A DNA stretch of 59,256 nt from Acidobacteriota bacterium (lineage in GTDB: Bacteria > Acidobacteriota > Aminicenantia > Aminicenantales > Aminicenantaceae): assembly GCA_030669585.1 (NCBI GenBank), contig DAOVDI010000003.1:1-59256 (forward strand). Direction: 5' to 3'. The position numbers and the translations under genes were made by a program. Each line of letters opens with the position of its first letter. The stretch's first letter is position 1. Below are positions 8,350 to 16,331 of the stretch, one piece after another. The notes under the pieces are model-generated. The model made no database searches. It was not told where the DNA came from and was given only the letters and a program-made list of their open reading frames with translations.

Positions 8350-9836
8350 CCAGGATCGATCGAAAAACAATCATTATCAGTGCGGTTGTGATTTTTGTTC
8401 TTGCTGCTGTTCTTTTGATCTTTTTAAACCGGAATAAAAGCCAGATACAGGCAATCCCTTTTGCAAGCGTCGGCTTCAGGAATTTTGAGGTCAATGTTTT
8501 TGCTTTAGGCGAGCTGGATTCGGAAAAGTCCATTACTGTCAGTTCCGGGCTCAAAGAAGAAGGGAAGATCGTTTTTCTGATCGAGGATGGGACCAGTGTT
8601 GACCTTGGAGATGTTCTGGTTAAAATGGACCCGGCTCCTTTTGAAGAAAAGGTTTCACAGCTGACATCCAAAGTCAATGAATGGAACGCCATTATTGCTG
8701 CTCAGCAGCAGACCCTGGAGTGGGAGAAGATTCAGGCAGATCAGGAATTACAGACTTCAAAATACGACTTTCAGGTAGCAGAACTGGAACTGCAAAAGCT
8801 GGAAAAAGGGGATGGGCCTTTGGAACTGTCCAGACTTGAAGGCGCCATGCTGGAGGAAAAAAAGAAATATGAGGAATTGAAGGGATACATCGATGATCTG
8901 GAGGACTTGGTAAAAAAGGGGTATAGTAATCCTCTTGAGATTGCGCAGGCAAAGGAGCGGGTGGATAAGCTTGAAAAAAGTTATGAGGTCGCCAGGCAGC
9001 AGTATGAGAGCTATAGAGATTTTATTCTACCTACTTTGCTCAAGAGCGCAAAAGTCAAAGTTGAAAAAACAAAGATGGTTATTGAACAAACCAGAAAAGG
9101 GGCAGGATTCAAGATAGGAAAAGCCATTGCCGAACTTAATAAGAGCAAGCAGGAATACAAAGCACTGCAGCAGCTTCTTGCAAATGCACAGATAGAACTG
9201 GAGAAGACAACTGTCCGGGCGCCTCAAAGAGGGCTTGTTGTTCTTAAAGAGTCCTACCGTGAAGGGGAGATGCGAAAACCACGCGTGGGGGACATGGTGA
9301 TCCGGAATCAGCCTATCCTGTTTTTACCCGACATCTCTTCCATGATGGCAAAGATCCTGATCCGGGAGGTCGATCTTTATAAGATCGATATCGGAAAACC
9401 TGTTAAGATCCAGGTGGATGCCTATCCCGAGCTTTCATTCGAGGGTGAAGTTGTTTTTATCGGTATTTTGGCCGAGCGGCGCCGTGAAGTCAGAGGGGGT
9501 GAAAAATATTTCAAGGTGAATGTTACCATCCATGAGCCTGACAGCAGGCTCAGACCGGGGATGACGGCCAGAGTGAGGATTTTGTCAAAGGCAAAAAAGG
9601 AAAAAACCATAGTTGTGCCCATCCATGCTGTGTTTCAGGAAGAAGAAATGCGATTCTGCTATATCGCACGTCCGGAAGGATTTGAAATACGAGAGGTGCT
9701 GCTTGGAGCGCAGAACGATACCTTTGTCCAGATTTTGGATGGATTGAATAAGGGAGAAAAGATCTGTTTGAGCCGCCCTCCAAAAAATAGGGTAAAAACA
9801 ACAAAATATTTAGAGAAACCTCAAAAAATGAATTGA
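8346..9836 (+). CDS. Periplasmic adaptor (HlyD/MacA-type membrane fusion protein)
   Basis: The 496-residue protein has one N-terminal membrane helix (about 8-28), a biotinyl-lipoyl half near 45-100, a very long coiled-coil hairpin (about 100-290) and the second lipoyl half with VRAPQRGLVV. Beta-barrel and membrane-proximal domains follow (GMTARVRI). Members connect an inner-membrane pump to a TolC-type channel. It overlaps the TolC gene by 4 bp and is followed 9 bp later by the permease. The hairpin is long compared with MacA, which suits bridging to the co-encoded channel. The transported substrate cannot be read from the sequence. Confidence 0.88.
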   Translation: MTRIDRKTIIISAVVIFVLAAVLLIFLNRNKSQIQAIPFASVGFRNFEVNVFALGELDSEKSITVSSGLKEEGKIVFLIEDGTSVDLGDVLVKMDPAPFEEKVSQLTSKVNEWNAIIAAQQQTLEWEKIQADQELQTSKYDFQVAELELQKLEKGDGPLELSRLEGAMLEEKKKYEELKGYIDDLEDLVKKGYSNPLEIAQAKERVDKLEKSYEVARQQYESYRDFILPTLLKSAKVKVEKTKMVIEQTRKGAGFKIGKAIAELNKSKQEYKALQQLLANAQIELEKTTVRAPQRGLVVLKESYREGEMRKPRVGDMVIRNQPILFLPDISSMMAKILIREVDLYKIDIGKPVKIQVDAYPELSFEGEVVFIGILAERRREVRGGEKYFKVNVTIHEPDSRLRPGMTARVRILSKAKKEKTIVVPIHAVFQEEEMRFCYIARPEGFEIREVLLGAQNDTFVQILDGLNKGEKICLSRPPKNRVKTTKYLEKPQKMN

Positions 9837-9845
9837 TACGAAATA

Positions 9846-11099
9846 ATGTTGAAGAGCAAAGATATACCCATAAATTGGATAAGGCATTTTCAGATGGCCT
9901 ACCATTCACTGCAGGAACACAAGCTGCGTTCCGCCCTCAGTATGCTCGGTGTTATTTTTGGGATCATTTCCGTTATCACGATGTTATCTGTTGGAGAAGG
10001 AGCTAAAAGAAAAACCCTGGAACAGATCGAGCAGTTAGGGATCCAGAATATTATACTTAAAACTATGAAGTTGACAGAGGCCCAGCAGCTCCATGCCAGT
10101 GAGCGCCTTTCTCATGGATTGAGTGAACGCGATGTTTTGCGGATCCGGGAAAGCTTTCCTTTTGTTGAGCTTGTAGCGCCTCTTAAAGAAGTGAGAGCAT
10201 CGGTACTGAGCGTCGGTCAGGAGTTTTATCCGGACATCCTTGCCATATCAGCCGAGTATCAGCTTGTCCATGACCTGGCTGTTTCTGAAGGCCGGTTTAT
10301 CAGTGACCTGGATTCCAGCCGGAGGAATTTTGTCTGTGTTATTGGAGATGAGATTGCCGGGATCTTGGGGGCCGTGGGGCGTGTGAGTGAGGTCATTCGC
10401 ATTGAAGAGGAAATATTCAAGATCGTCGGTATATTAAAACCAAGAAAAACCGCTTCACAGGGAAGTTCTGTTCTTGGGGTCAGAGATATCAACCGCGCAA
10501 TTTTTATTCCTCTCCGGACTGATACATTTTTTCTTGATCGGCCTGAACCGCTTCCATTTGATGAGATTGTGGTCAAGGTTAGGGATAAAGACCAGATCTT
10601 TTCTGCAGCCAATGGTATACAGGAGCTTATGGAAAGTTCCCATCAAGGAGCCAGGGATTACCAGATGATCATTCCACAGGAATTGATCAACAAACAGAAA
10701 CAGACACAGGCTAATTTCAACATTTTTCTGGGTTCCATTGCGATCATTTCCCTGATAGTAGGAGGGATCGGGATAATGAACATCATGTTGGCCAATGTCT
10801 CTGAACGGACGCATGAGATTGGGATTCGTAGAGCACTTGGCGCAACCCAGAATCACATCAAGTGGCAGTTTTTATCCGAGTCCATCCTTGTCTCGGTCAG
10901 TGGGGGTGTTATTGGATTATTCCTGGGACTGATGACGGTCTTGGCCATTTCTTTTTTTGGGGAATGGCGTGCAGTGGTCAATGCAGGGATACTGATTTTG
11001 GCCTTGATTATGGCATTTGCTGTGGGCCTGTTTTCCGGGCTTTATCCGGCAGTCAAAGCGTCAAAAATGGACCCGGTCGAAGCCCTCCGCTATGAATAA
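9846..11099 (+). CDS. ABC transporter permease (MacB/FtsX type)
   Basis: The 417-residue protein has the MacB-like permease layout. The N-terminal stretch HKLRSALSMLGVIFG begins the first membrane helix (about 37-57). A large periplasmic domain (about 60-285) and three C-terminal helices follow (about 290-312, 345-370, 380-400), with the conserved EIGIRRALGA and the ending ASKMDPVEALRYE. It lacks any ATP-binding domain, and no ATPase gene adjoins it. The closest candidate in the window is at 27311. It ends 10 bp from the convergent YibQ-type gene, with no room for a conventional terminator. Confidence 0.9.
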   Translation: MLKSKDIPINWIRHFQMAYHSLQEHKLRSALSMLGVIFGIISVITMLSVGEGAKRKTLEQIEQLGIQNIILKTMKLTEAQQLHASERLSHGLSERDVLRIRESFPFVELVAPLKEVRASVLSVGQEFYPDILAISAEYQLVHDLAVSEGRFISDLDSSRRNFVCVIGDEIAGILGAVGRVSEVIRIEEEIFKIVGILKPRKTASQGSSVLGVRDINRAIFIPLRTDTFFLDRPEPLPFDEIVVKVRDKDQIFSAANGIQELMESSHQGARDYQMIIPQELINKQKQTQANFNIFLGSIAIISLIVGGIGIMNIMLANVSERTHEIGIRRALGATQNHIKWQFLSESILVSVSGGVIGLFLGLMTVLAISFFGEWRAVVNAGILILALIMAFAVGLFSGLYPAVKASKMDPVEALRYE

Positions 11100-11109
11100 T
11101 TAAGGGCTG

Positions 11110-12273
11110 TTATCTTACTACTTCAGATGCAAATACTATATCTACACCATACTGTTTCTGCATCTTGAATAGATCCTTACTGAGAATTTGTAAAGTCATA
11201 TTTGAAGGATGGCAGATGCCGACCGCATGCCCGTTTTTCTGTGCCAGGCGAAAAAGTTCCTTCAATTGCCCTTTTATATAGCTTTTTTCCAGTTCTCCGT
11301 CCAGGAAGACATGCCTTCTTGCTGTGGGGATGTCCAGGCTTCGGGCCATTTTATAAGCTATGGAATCGCTTGTTGTCATACTGTCGATAAAATAGAGGTT
11401 TTTCTCTTTCAGCCGTTCGAGAAAGATGCGCATCGTGGTCCAATCCTCGGTTGCCTTTGATCCCATATGATTGTTGACTCCACGTGCATATGGAATGTCG
11501 TCCAGATCTTTATCGAGGATACTGCAGATCTCCTGTTCAGACATTCCGGATAGGATGATTCCATCCATTTTGTTAGCTTTGTTCAAATTTTTAGATTCAA
11601 GAGGAAGATGAAGGATGATTTCCAACCCGGATCTATGAGCGATTTCCGCTGTTTCTTGGGAAAGAGGACTGAAAGGAATGATGGCCACTGTTAATGGCAA
11701 ATTGATGCGGCAGATCGTGTTGATGGCCTGGAGATTGTAGCCCATGTCGTCCACAATTATCACCACGCGGTTTTTTTTCTTTGTTTGCTTTAATACTTTC
11801 CCGGGCTTGATTTCTGACAATCTATAGGAAAAAAGAAGAGAAAGTTTTTCGCCGGTTTTCCCCTCGACCTTCCACAGATGATACTGTTTCCCCGCGTCCT
11901 TGTATTTTTCTTTTTCAAGAACAACCGCCTTATTTATCCTGAAATTGTTTTCAAGAGAGGATTTGATCCGGGAATAGCTTTCTTCAGGAAGATTGATTAT
12001 CAGGTGATGGTTCTGCTCGCTATCCCAGAATTGACGAATGGATTCCGGTGTTATGGAGAGAGCGGAAAGATGATTCTGCACGATATCGCCCATAGTTTTG
12101 CTTCGAGGCAGGGATTTTGGCTTAGAGCGTTGAGAGAAAAGGAATGTGTTTTTCCCTTGAGTCCAGTTGATATAGTCCAATCCAATAATACTGAGAAGCG
12201 CCATTATTGAAAAAATGATGAATAACGTCCGCGGAAAATGCGAACTAGGAGGTTTTTCCCGGAATTGACGCAT
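11110..12273 (-). CDS. Divergent polysaccharide deacetylase family protein (YibQ-like)
   Basis: The 387-residue protein has an N-terminal membrane anchor (about 17-37) and a C-terminal divergent polysaccharide deacetylase domain (about 165-385). VVIIVDDMGYN (first Asp pair), LPLTVAIIPFSP, EIILHLPLES and GVNNHMGSKAT are recognisable. The family is a standard partner of EnvC and CtpA-type genes and is thought to act on envelope polysaccharide; its substrate is not firmly known. The start codon follows the S41 stop codon directly, so the two genes are translationally coupled. Confidence 0.88.
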   Translation of the reverse strand: MRQFREKPPSSHFPRTLFIIFSIMALLSIIGLDYINWTQGKNTFLFSQRSKPKSLPRSKTMGDIVQNHLSALSITPESIRQFWDSEQNHHLIINLPEESYSRIKSSLENNFRINKAVVLEKEKYKDAGKQYHLWKVEGKTGEKLSLLFSYRLSEIKPGKVLKQTKKKNRVVIIVDDMGYNLQAINTICRINLPLTVAIIPFSPLSQETAEIAHRSGLEIILHLPLESKNLNKANKMDGIILSGMSEQEICSILDKDLDDIPYARGVNNHMGSKATEDWTTMRIFLERLKEKNLYFIDSMTTSDSIAYKMARSLDIPTARRHVFLDGELEKSYIKGQLKELFRLAQKNGHAVGICHPSNMTLQILSKDLFKMQKQYGVDIVFASEVVR

Positions 12274-13464
12274 CTATGACATTTTGTTCAGAATCTTATT
12301 TGTTGCATTGATAAATGCTGTAGATCCTTTTTCCTGCGGATTGACTTTTTCGTCAGGCTCCATGCCCTTGCCCCACAATTCCTTGCCGGATTCAAGATTG
12401 AATATTTCTGTTGTGATCAATAGTCCGCTTCCATCCTCAAAGGGGAAGATCTTCTGTTTCGGTACAAGACCCGTAGTTTGAATACCCACGATCTTGGCTC
12501 TATTAAAATCCTTGAGTACGGCTGTGACCATCTCGGCTGAACCGATTGTAGCCCGGTTAGACCATATTATCAGAGGAATGGTAGAGAGTTCCGGTTCATC
12601 CGGGCAGGACAGAATGCCCGACTTGCCGTTTCTATTAGAAAAATATCCGATCCTGTCCGCCTTTAAAAACAGGTTGATCAATCTCCGGGCCTCATTGATG
12701 CTGCCCTCATGACAGTTTCTGAGGTCCAGGACCAGAGGTTTTTTCTGTGCTTTAAGGCGTGGTAATACCTTTTTCTTTAGTTTGTCCACACAGGAATAAA
12801 GATGGTTGATCTTTAGAATGCCGGCTGTGTTTTTTAAAGGCAAAAACGAAAAACAGTCCTGGTAAAGAACCATTCTGCTGATCACAATATCTTCTGTCTT
12901 GTCGGATCTGAGAACTTTTAGTGAGATCGGGTTTTCTTTTGTGTCTTTGAGAAACAGATTTGCTTCCCGCATGCTGAGGGTCAGAGTGGACCTGTTATCC
13001 ATAGCGCTGATGAAGTCTCCGTATTTTATGCCCAGACGATCGGCAGGGGAACCTTCTCTGACTCCGATAACCTGGGGGAAAGCTCCATATGTTTTATAGA
13101 GGATTATTCCAACATCTGTATGAAGAGTTCCTGTCATTCTGCGGTATTTTTCAAGCTGATCCTTGTTCAGATAGCTGGACAGGACATCCAGGGAATCGAC
13201 CATTCCTTTGAATCCGCCCTCTAAAGTTCTTACAGCATTGAGTTCTTCAACATAATTGGATTTGATCAGGGAGATCGCTGTCCCTAGAATTTTATAGTTG
13301 CTGTAATCCGTCGGACGGAATAAAAGTCCGGATAAAACATTGGTCTTTATGAAAAAAAACAGGGAAGCTGCTATTATTATGCCGATGAGAACGAAGTGAT
13401 ATCTTTTTTTTGCCATTGTCCTGAAAAATTTCCAAAAATATTCTATCATCTTCGTTTGAGCCAT
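12274..13464 (-). CDS. S41 (CtpA-like) family protein, probably catalytically inactive
   Basis: The 396-residue protein has an N-terminal membrane helix (about 20-40), a PDZ domain (about 105-195, GSPADRLGIKYGDFI) and an S41 peptidase fold (about 200-380). Aligned without gaps to active CtpA proteins, the serine position (usually SASASE) is Gly308 in NRATIGSAE, and the lysine position (usually FGKG) is Leu333 in TTGLVPKQ. The two sites are 25 residues apart, as in Prc (Ser430/Lys455). Both catalytic residues thus appear substituted while the fold is kept, suggesting a pseudoprotease or scaffold. A Ser at 309 and a Lys at 336 are present but offset. It overlaps the EnvC gene by 19 bp. Confidence 0.85.
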   Translation of the reverse strand: MAQTKMIEYFWKFFRTMAKKRYHFVLIGIIIAASLFFFIKTNVLSGLLFRPTDYSNYKILGTAISLIKSNYVEELNAVRTLEGGFKGMVDSLDVLSSYLNKDQLEKYRRMTGTLHTDVGIILYKTYGAFPQVIGVREGSPADRLGIKYGDFISAMDNRSTLTLSMREANLFLKDTKENPISLKVLRSDKTEDIVISRMVLYQDCFSFLPLKNTAGILKINHLYSCVDKLKKKVLPRLKAQKKPLVLDLRNCHEGSINEARRLINLFLKADRIGYFSNRNGKSGILSCPDEPELSTIPLIIWSNRATIGSAEMVTAVLKDFNRAKIVGIQTTGLVPKQKIFPFEDGSGLLITTEIFNLESGKELWGKGMEPDEKVNPQEKGSTAFINATNKILNKMS

Positions 13465-14621
13465 TGCAAGGGATTAAGGAATTTGTCCCTGAAGCGTATG
13501 GCAAAGTAAAGGGTCTTCCCCTCGAGCGAACCAATGTCTCCAACATAGGCTATAGCCTGTCCGGCATCTACAAAATCCCCCTTTTTCACCAGGAGATCGG
13601 CACAGTGACCATAGAGAGTATAATATTTCATTCCGTGGTCGAGGATGATCAGGTTGCCGTATCCACGGAAGTAATCCGAGTAAGCAACAGATGCAGGATG
13701 AATGGCCTTAACGACCAGATCAGTGCGTGGAGAAATCTCTATCCCGTTGTTCTGGGTGCGTGTGTTGAATTTTGGATGATGCTTTGTGCCGAAACGGGAA
13801 ATAATGGAGCCGGGGATCGGCCAATCCAGTTTCCCCTTTTTTTCATAAAGCGGAGACGGGACAAAAGGGAAAACAGATTCTTGAGTTAGGATTCTTTTGA
13901 GTAGGTTTTGAAGCTCTTTGTGTCTTTCATTGAGTTCTTCCAATCTCTGTTTATGGATTTGTTTATCCTGCTTGATCTTGTTTATGAGGGAACGGCTTTT
14001 CTGTTCCTTATTTGCAAGTTCCAGTCTTTTATCCTTTGCGCTGGCTAGAAGCCGGGCAATTTCCTGCTTTTTTGACTGCAGTCCTTTTTCCGCTTCTTTT
14101 AGTTCATTCATAGTTGCAATGTAATCGTAAAGGATCTTTTCCTGGGTTTTAGCAAGTAGAGTCAGATTCTTGTTCTCAGCAACGAGGCCTTTTATGTCTT
14201 TGACTTGAAACAACAGGTCCAGATAATTAAGCTCCCCGAACTTATACAGGGTGACGACGATCTTTGATATGGACTGCTTTCCATTATCCAGCTTTGACTG
14301 AAGAATGATAATCCGTTCTTGAATGTCACTCAGTTCGCTGTTCGCTTTCCGTAACCGAGTGTTGTACATCGCTATTTCTTTTCTTGCCAGTTCCTTTTTA
14401 AGGCCGATCTGGTCCAATTGTGCCAGAATGGAGGTTTCCCTTCGCATTTCTTCAGTCAGAATATGTTTGATCCTCTCGATCTGCAGGGCGATCTCTTTCA
14501 TTTTTCTTTGATATTGCGAAATATCTGTTTGCTGATCAGCCGGTATGAAAGCGAAGATGAAGAGAAAGATACACAGAAAAGCCTGGATCCTGATGGTGTA
14601 TCTTGCGCATGAGTCTCTCAT
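13446..14621 (-). CDS. EnvC-like murein hydrolase activator (degenerate M23 domain)
   Basis: The 391-residue protein has a signal peptide (about 10-30), a long coiled coil (about 35-250) and a C-terminal LytM/M23 domain (about 270-390). The zinc ligands of active M23 enzymes are not kept: the first His-x(3)-Asp is replaced by NNGIEIS and the final His-x-His by LYFAI. That matches EnvC, which activates cell-division amidases rather than cutting peptidoglycan. FRGYGNLIILDHG and YTLYGH are recognisable. It is first gene of the envC / S41 / yibQ operon. Upstream (14622-14998) lies a repeat-rich stretch. Confidence 0.88.
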   Translation of the reverse strand: MRDSCARYTIRIQAFLCIFLFIFAFIPADQQTDISQYQRKMKEIALQIERIKHILTEEMRRETSILAQLDQIGLKKELARKEIAMYNTRLRKANSELSDIQERIIILQSKLDNGKQSISKIVVTLYKFGELNYLDLLFQVKDIKGLVAENKNLTLLAKTQEKILYDYIATMNELKEAEKGLQSKKQEIARLLASAKDKRLELANKEQKSRSLINKIKQDKQIHKQRLEELNERHKELQNLLKRILTQESVFPFVPSPLYEKKGKLDWPIPGSIISRFGTKHHPKFNTRTQNNGIEISPRTDLVVKAIHPASVAYSDYFRGYGNLIILDHGMKYYTLYGHCADLLVKKGDFVDAGQAIAYVGDIGSLEGKTLYFAIRFRDKFLNPLQWLKRR

Positions 14622-14660
14622 GTTGTCTCTATTCTACTTCAAGTGAATACTATACGTAAA

Positions 14661-14687
14661 CATGGACTTGTGAATAACCCAGGGTAG
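14661..14687 (+). repeat. Diverged tail of the intergenic repeat family
   Basis: GGACTTGTGAATAACCCAGG is a diverged form of the CTCGACTCGTGAATAATCCAGG tail that closes the other copies. No hairpins remain upstream of it, so this is a remnant. It lies 40 bp before the start codon of the EnvC-like gene on the other strand. Confidence 0.5.
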
Positions 14688-14703
14688 CCTGAACAATTTA
14701 CAA

Positions 14704-14836
14704 GCCGATATTATCCCATCTGCTGTGTTGCCGTCCGTTCGCAGTATATAAATACGGCTTCACGAACAGCCTCTTGCAGATGCATCAATCTCGACTCGTA
14801 AATAGTCCAGGCATTCAATTCAACAGGACACAATAA
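14704..14836 (+). repeat. Structured intergenic repeat, copy 2a
   Basis: The outer stem is CATCTGC (14717-14723) with GCAGATG (14776-14782), and the inner stem is GTTCG (14737-14741) with CGAAC (14763-14767). The tail ends at about 14813, and the next 23 bp still match copy 1a. The first hairpin of full copies is reduced to GCCGAT at 14704. In copy 3 the outer stem has different bases that still pair, which argues for selection on structure. Confidence 0.82.
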
Positions 14837-14879
14837 AAACACTATGACAATCAATTAATAAATTGTTAGAAAGAAAAAC

Positions 14880-14956
14880 ACTAGAACCCTAGACCCCTTG
14901 AATCCTACCATCTCTTTTGCATCTGCACCAATCTCGACTCGTGAATAATCCAGGTT
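14880..14956 (+). repeat. Structured intergenic repeat, copy 2b (right end)
   Basis: TGCATCTGCACCAATCTCGA at 14918-14937 followed by CTCGTGAATAATCCAGGTTAG matches the end of copy 1b. Compared with a-type copies, the 10-mer TGCAGATGCA appears here as its reverse complement TGCATCTGCA. The preceding CTAGAACCCTAGACCCC and CTTGAATCCT resemble, on the other strand, the short repeats at 54026-54055. Confidence 0.7.
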
Positions 14957-14963
14957 AGATGAA

Positions 14964-14992
14964 TTGAATAATTCATATGTTTCTGATAGATT
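14964..14992 (+). promoter_or_regulatory. Candidate promoter, possibly giving a leaderless transcript
   Basis: TTGAAT (14964-14969), 17 bp, then TAGATT (14987-14992). Only six bases separate the -10 box from the ATG at 14999, so transcription would begin at or near the start codon. There is no ribosome binding site upstream of that ATG, which agrees. Confidence 0.45.
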
Positions 14993-14998
14993 TTTCAC

Positions 14999-15265
14999 AT
15001 GGTCGAAAAAAACAAAAAGATTTTTCAGGTCGAATGTACAATCTGCCATACTCTCCTGTGGATAGATCCGATAGCACATAAAATATTAAAATCAGAAAAG
15101 GTTAAACGGAAAAAAGACTCGCTGGATGAAATGCTGCTTAAAGAGAAGAAAAGAAAAGAGGGGTTTGCCCGAAAATTCGATGCAACAGCCGAGCTTCAGG
15201 AAAAAAAACGAAGAGAAGCCCAGGAAAAATTCAAAAAAGCATTCGATAGAATAAAAAAACAGTAG
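14999..15265 (+). CDS. Small CxxC protein with charged helical tail, unknown function
   Basis: This 88-residue protein opens with a short beta-like region holding one Cys-x-x-Cys pair (VECTICHTLLWID, residues 13-16 for the pair). A long Lys/Glu-rich helical tail follows. The pair could bind a metal with a partner or be redox active, but only two cysteines exist. The upstream promoter-to-ATG spacing and absence of a ribosome binding site suggest a leaderless mRNA. It converges with the sigma-54 regulator gene, 13 bp apart. I recognise no family; the biased but organised composition makes me think it is real. Confidence 0.6.
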   Translation: MVEKNKKIFQVECTICHTLLWIDPIAHKILKSEKVKRKKDSLDEMLLKEKKRKEGFARKFDATAELQEKKRREAQEKFKKAFDRIKKQ

Positions 15266-15278
15266 TAACTGGTCCCTG

Positions 15279-16313
15279 TCAGATTTTTCTCTGTCCGGGA
15301 GTTTCAATATCGTGTTTTTTTATCAATTTAAATAATCCTTGACGACTGAGGCCAAGGTCCTTTGCCGTTTTTAGCCTATGGAAATTGCAGCGTCTTAATG
15401 CTTCATGGATAAAGCTTTTTTCAAATTCTGCCCTGGCATGAAAAAAACTGTAACAGGATCCTGGTGTTCTTTTTTGCCTGTAGATCTTTGAAGACAGATG
15501 TTTTTCACTGATAAAATTTTCTTTATTGCAGAGAACCATACATCTTTGAACTTCATTCTGGAGTTCACGAACATTACCCGGCCAGGAATAATTCATTAGC
15601 AGGCTCAAGGCTTGCGAAGAGAAACGGATGTCTGTGCGGTTCATGCTGTCGGAGTAAATTTTTATGAAGTGATTGAGAAAACAAATGATCTCATCCCTCC
15701 GTTCCCTCAGGGGTGGAATCTCTATTGAAATGATCTTCAGGCGATAATACAGGTCATCGCGGAACCTTTTTGATTCAATCTCATTCTCAATATTTTTGTT
15801 TGTTGCGCTGATAAAACGAACGTCTATATAACGTGTGCAGTTTTCCCCGATTCTACGGATTTCCTTTTCTTGAAGCAGCCTGAGAAGTTTGGCCTGCAGC
15901 CGGGGAGACAGGTCTCCTATCTCATCCAGAAAGAAAGTGCCCCCTTCCGCTTCCTCGATCAGACCGGGCCTGTTCCTCACCGCACCTGTGAATGCGCCTC
16001 TTATGTAGCCGAAAAGTTCGCTTTCGAGAAGGTGATCCGGGATCGCACTGCAGTTAACTGCAATAAATCGTTTGTTCTTCCTTGTTCCTGATTCATGGAT
16101 TGCCCTGGCAACAAGTTCTTTGCCTGTTCCGCTTTCTCCACAGATGAAAACTGGAACACTGCTGTCCTTCACGCGATCGATCATCTCCAAAACCCTGTAA
16201 AAAGCCGGCCCTCTTCCTATAAGCACCGGACCGGTTCTATTATACATGGCGTTCCTTCTATGATAGGGTAAACGAAAAGATCGGTCTGTTTTTCTCATGG
16301 ACAGAAAGAACAT
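15279..16313 (-). CDS. Sigma-54-dependent transcriptional activator (AAA+ and Fis-type HTH)
   Basis: The 344-residue protein is an enhancer-binding activator reduced to its core. The AAA+ domain (about 28-255) has Walker A GESGTGKE, the sigma-54 contact loop GAFTGA, Walker B GTFFLDEIGD and the sensor region. A Fis-type helix-turn-helix closes the protein (TAKDLGLSRQGLFKLIKKH). No receiver or GAF domain precedes the ATPase, so control must come from another protein or from expression level. It lies 18 bp downstream of the TPR gene and is probably co-transcribed. I found no complete -24/-12 promoter in the window that would name a target. The start at the first ATG is uncertain; Met6 or Met23 is possible. 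Confidence 0.9.
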   Translation of the reverse strand: MFFLSMRKTDRSFRLPYHRRNAMYNRTGPVLIGRGPAFYRVLEMIDRVKDSSVPVFICGESGTGKELVARAIHESGTRKNKRFIAVNCSAIPDHLLESELFGYIRGAFTGAVRNRPGLIEEAEGGTFFLDEIGDLSPRLQAKLLRLLQEKEIRRIGENCTRYIDVRFISATNKNIENEIESKRFRDDLYYRLKIISIEIPPLRERRDEIICFLNHFIKIYSDSMNRTDIRFSSQALSLLMNYSWPGNVRELQNEVQRCMVLCNKENFISEKHLSSKIYRQKRTPGSCYSFFHARAEFEKSFIHEALRRCNFHRLKTAKDLGLSRQGLFKLIKKHDIETPGQRKI

Positions 16314-16331
16314 ACTCTGGAAGAAATATTT

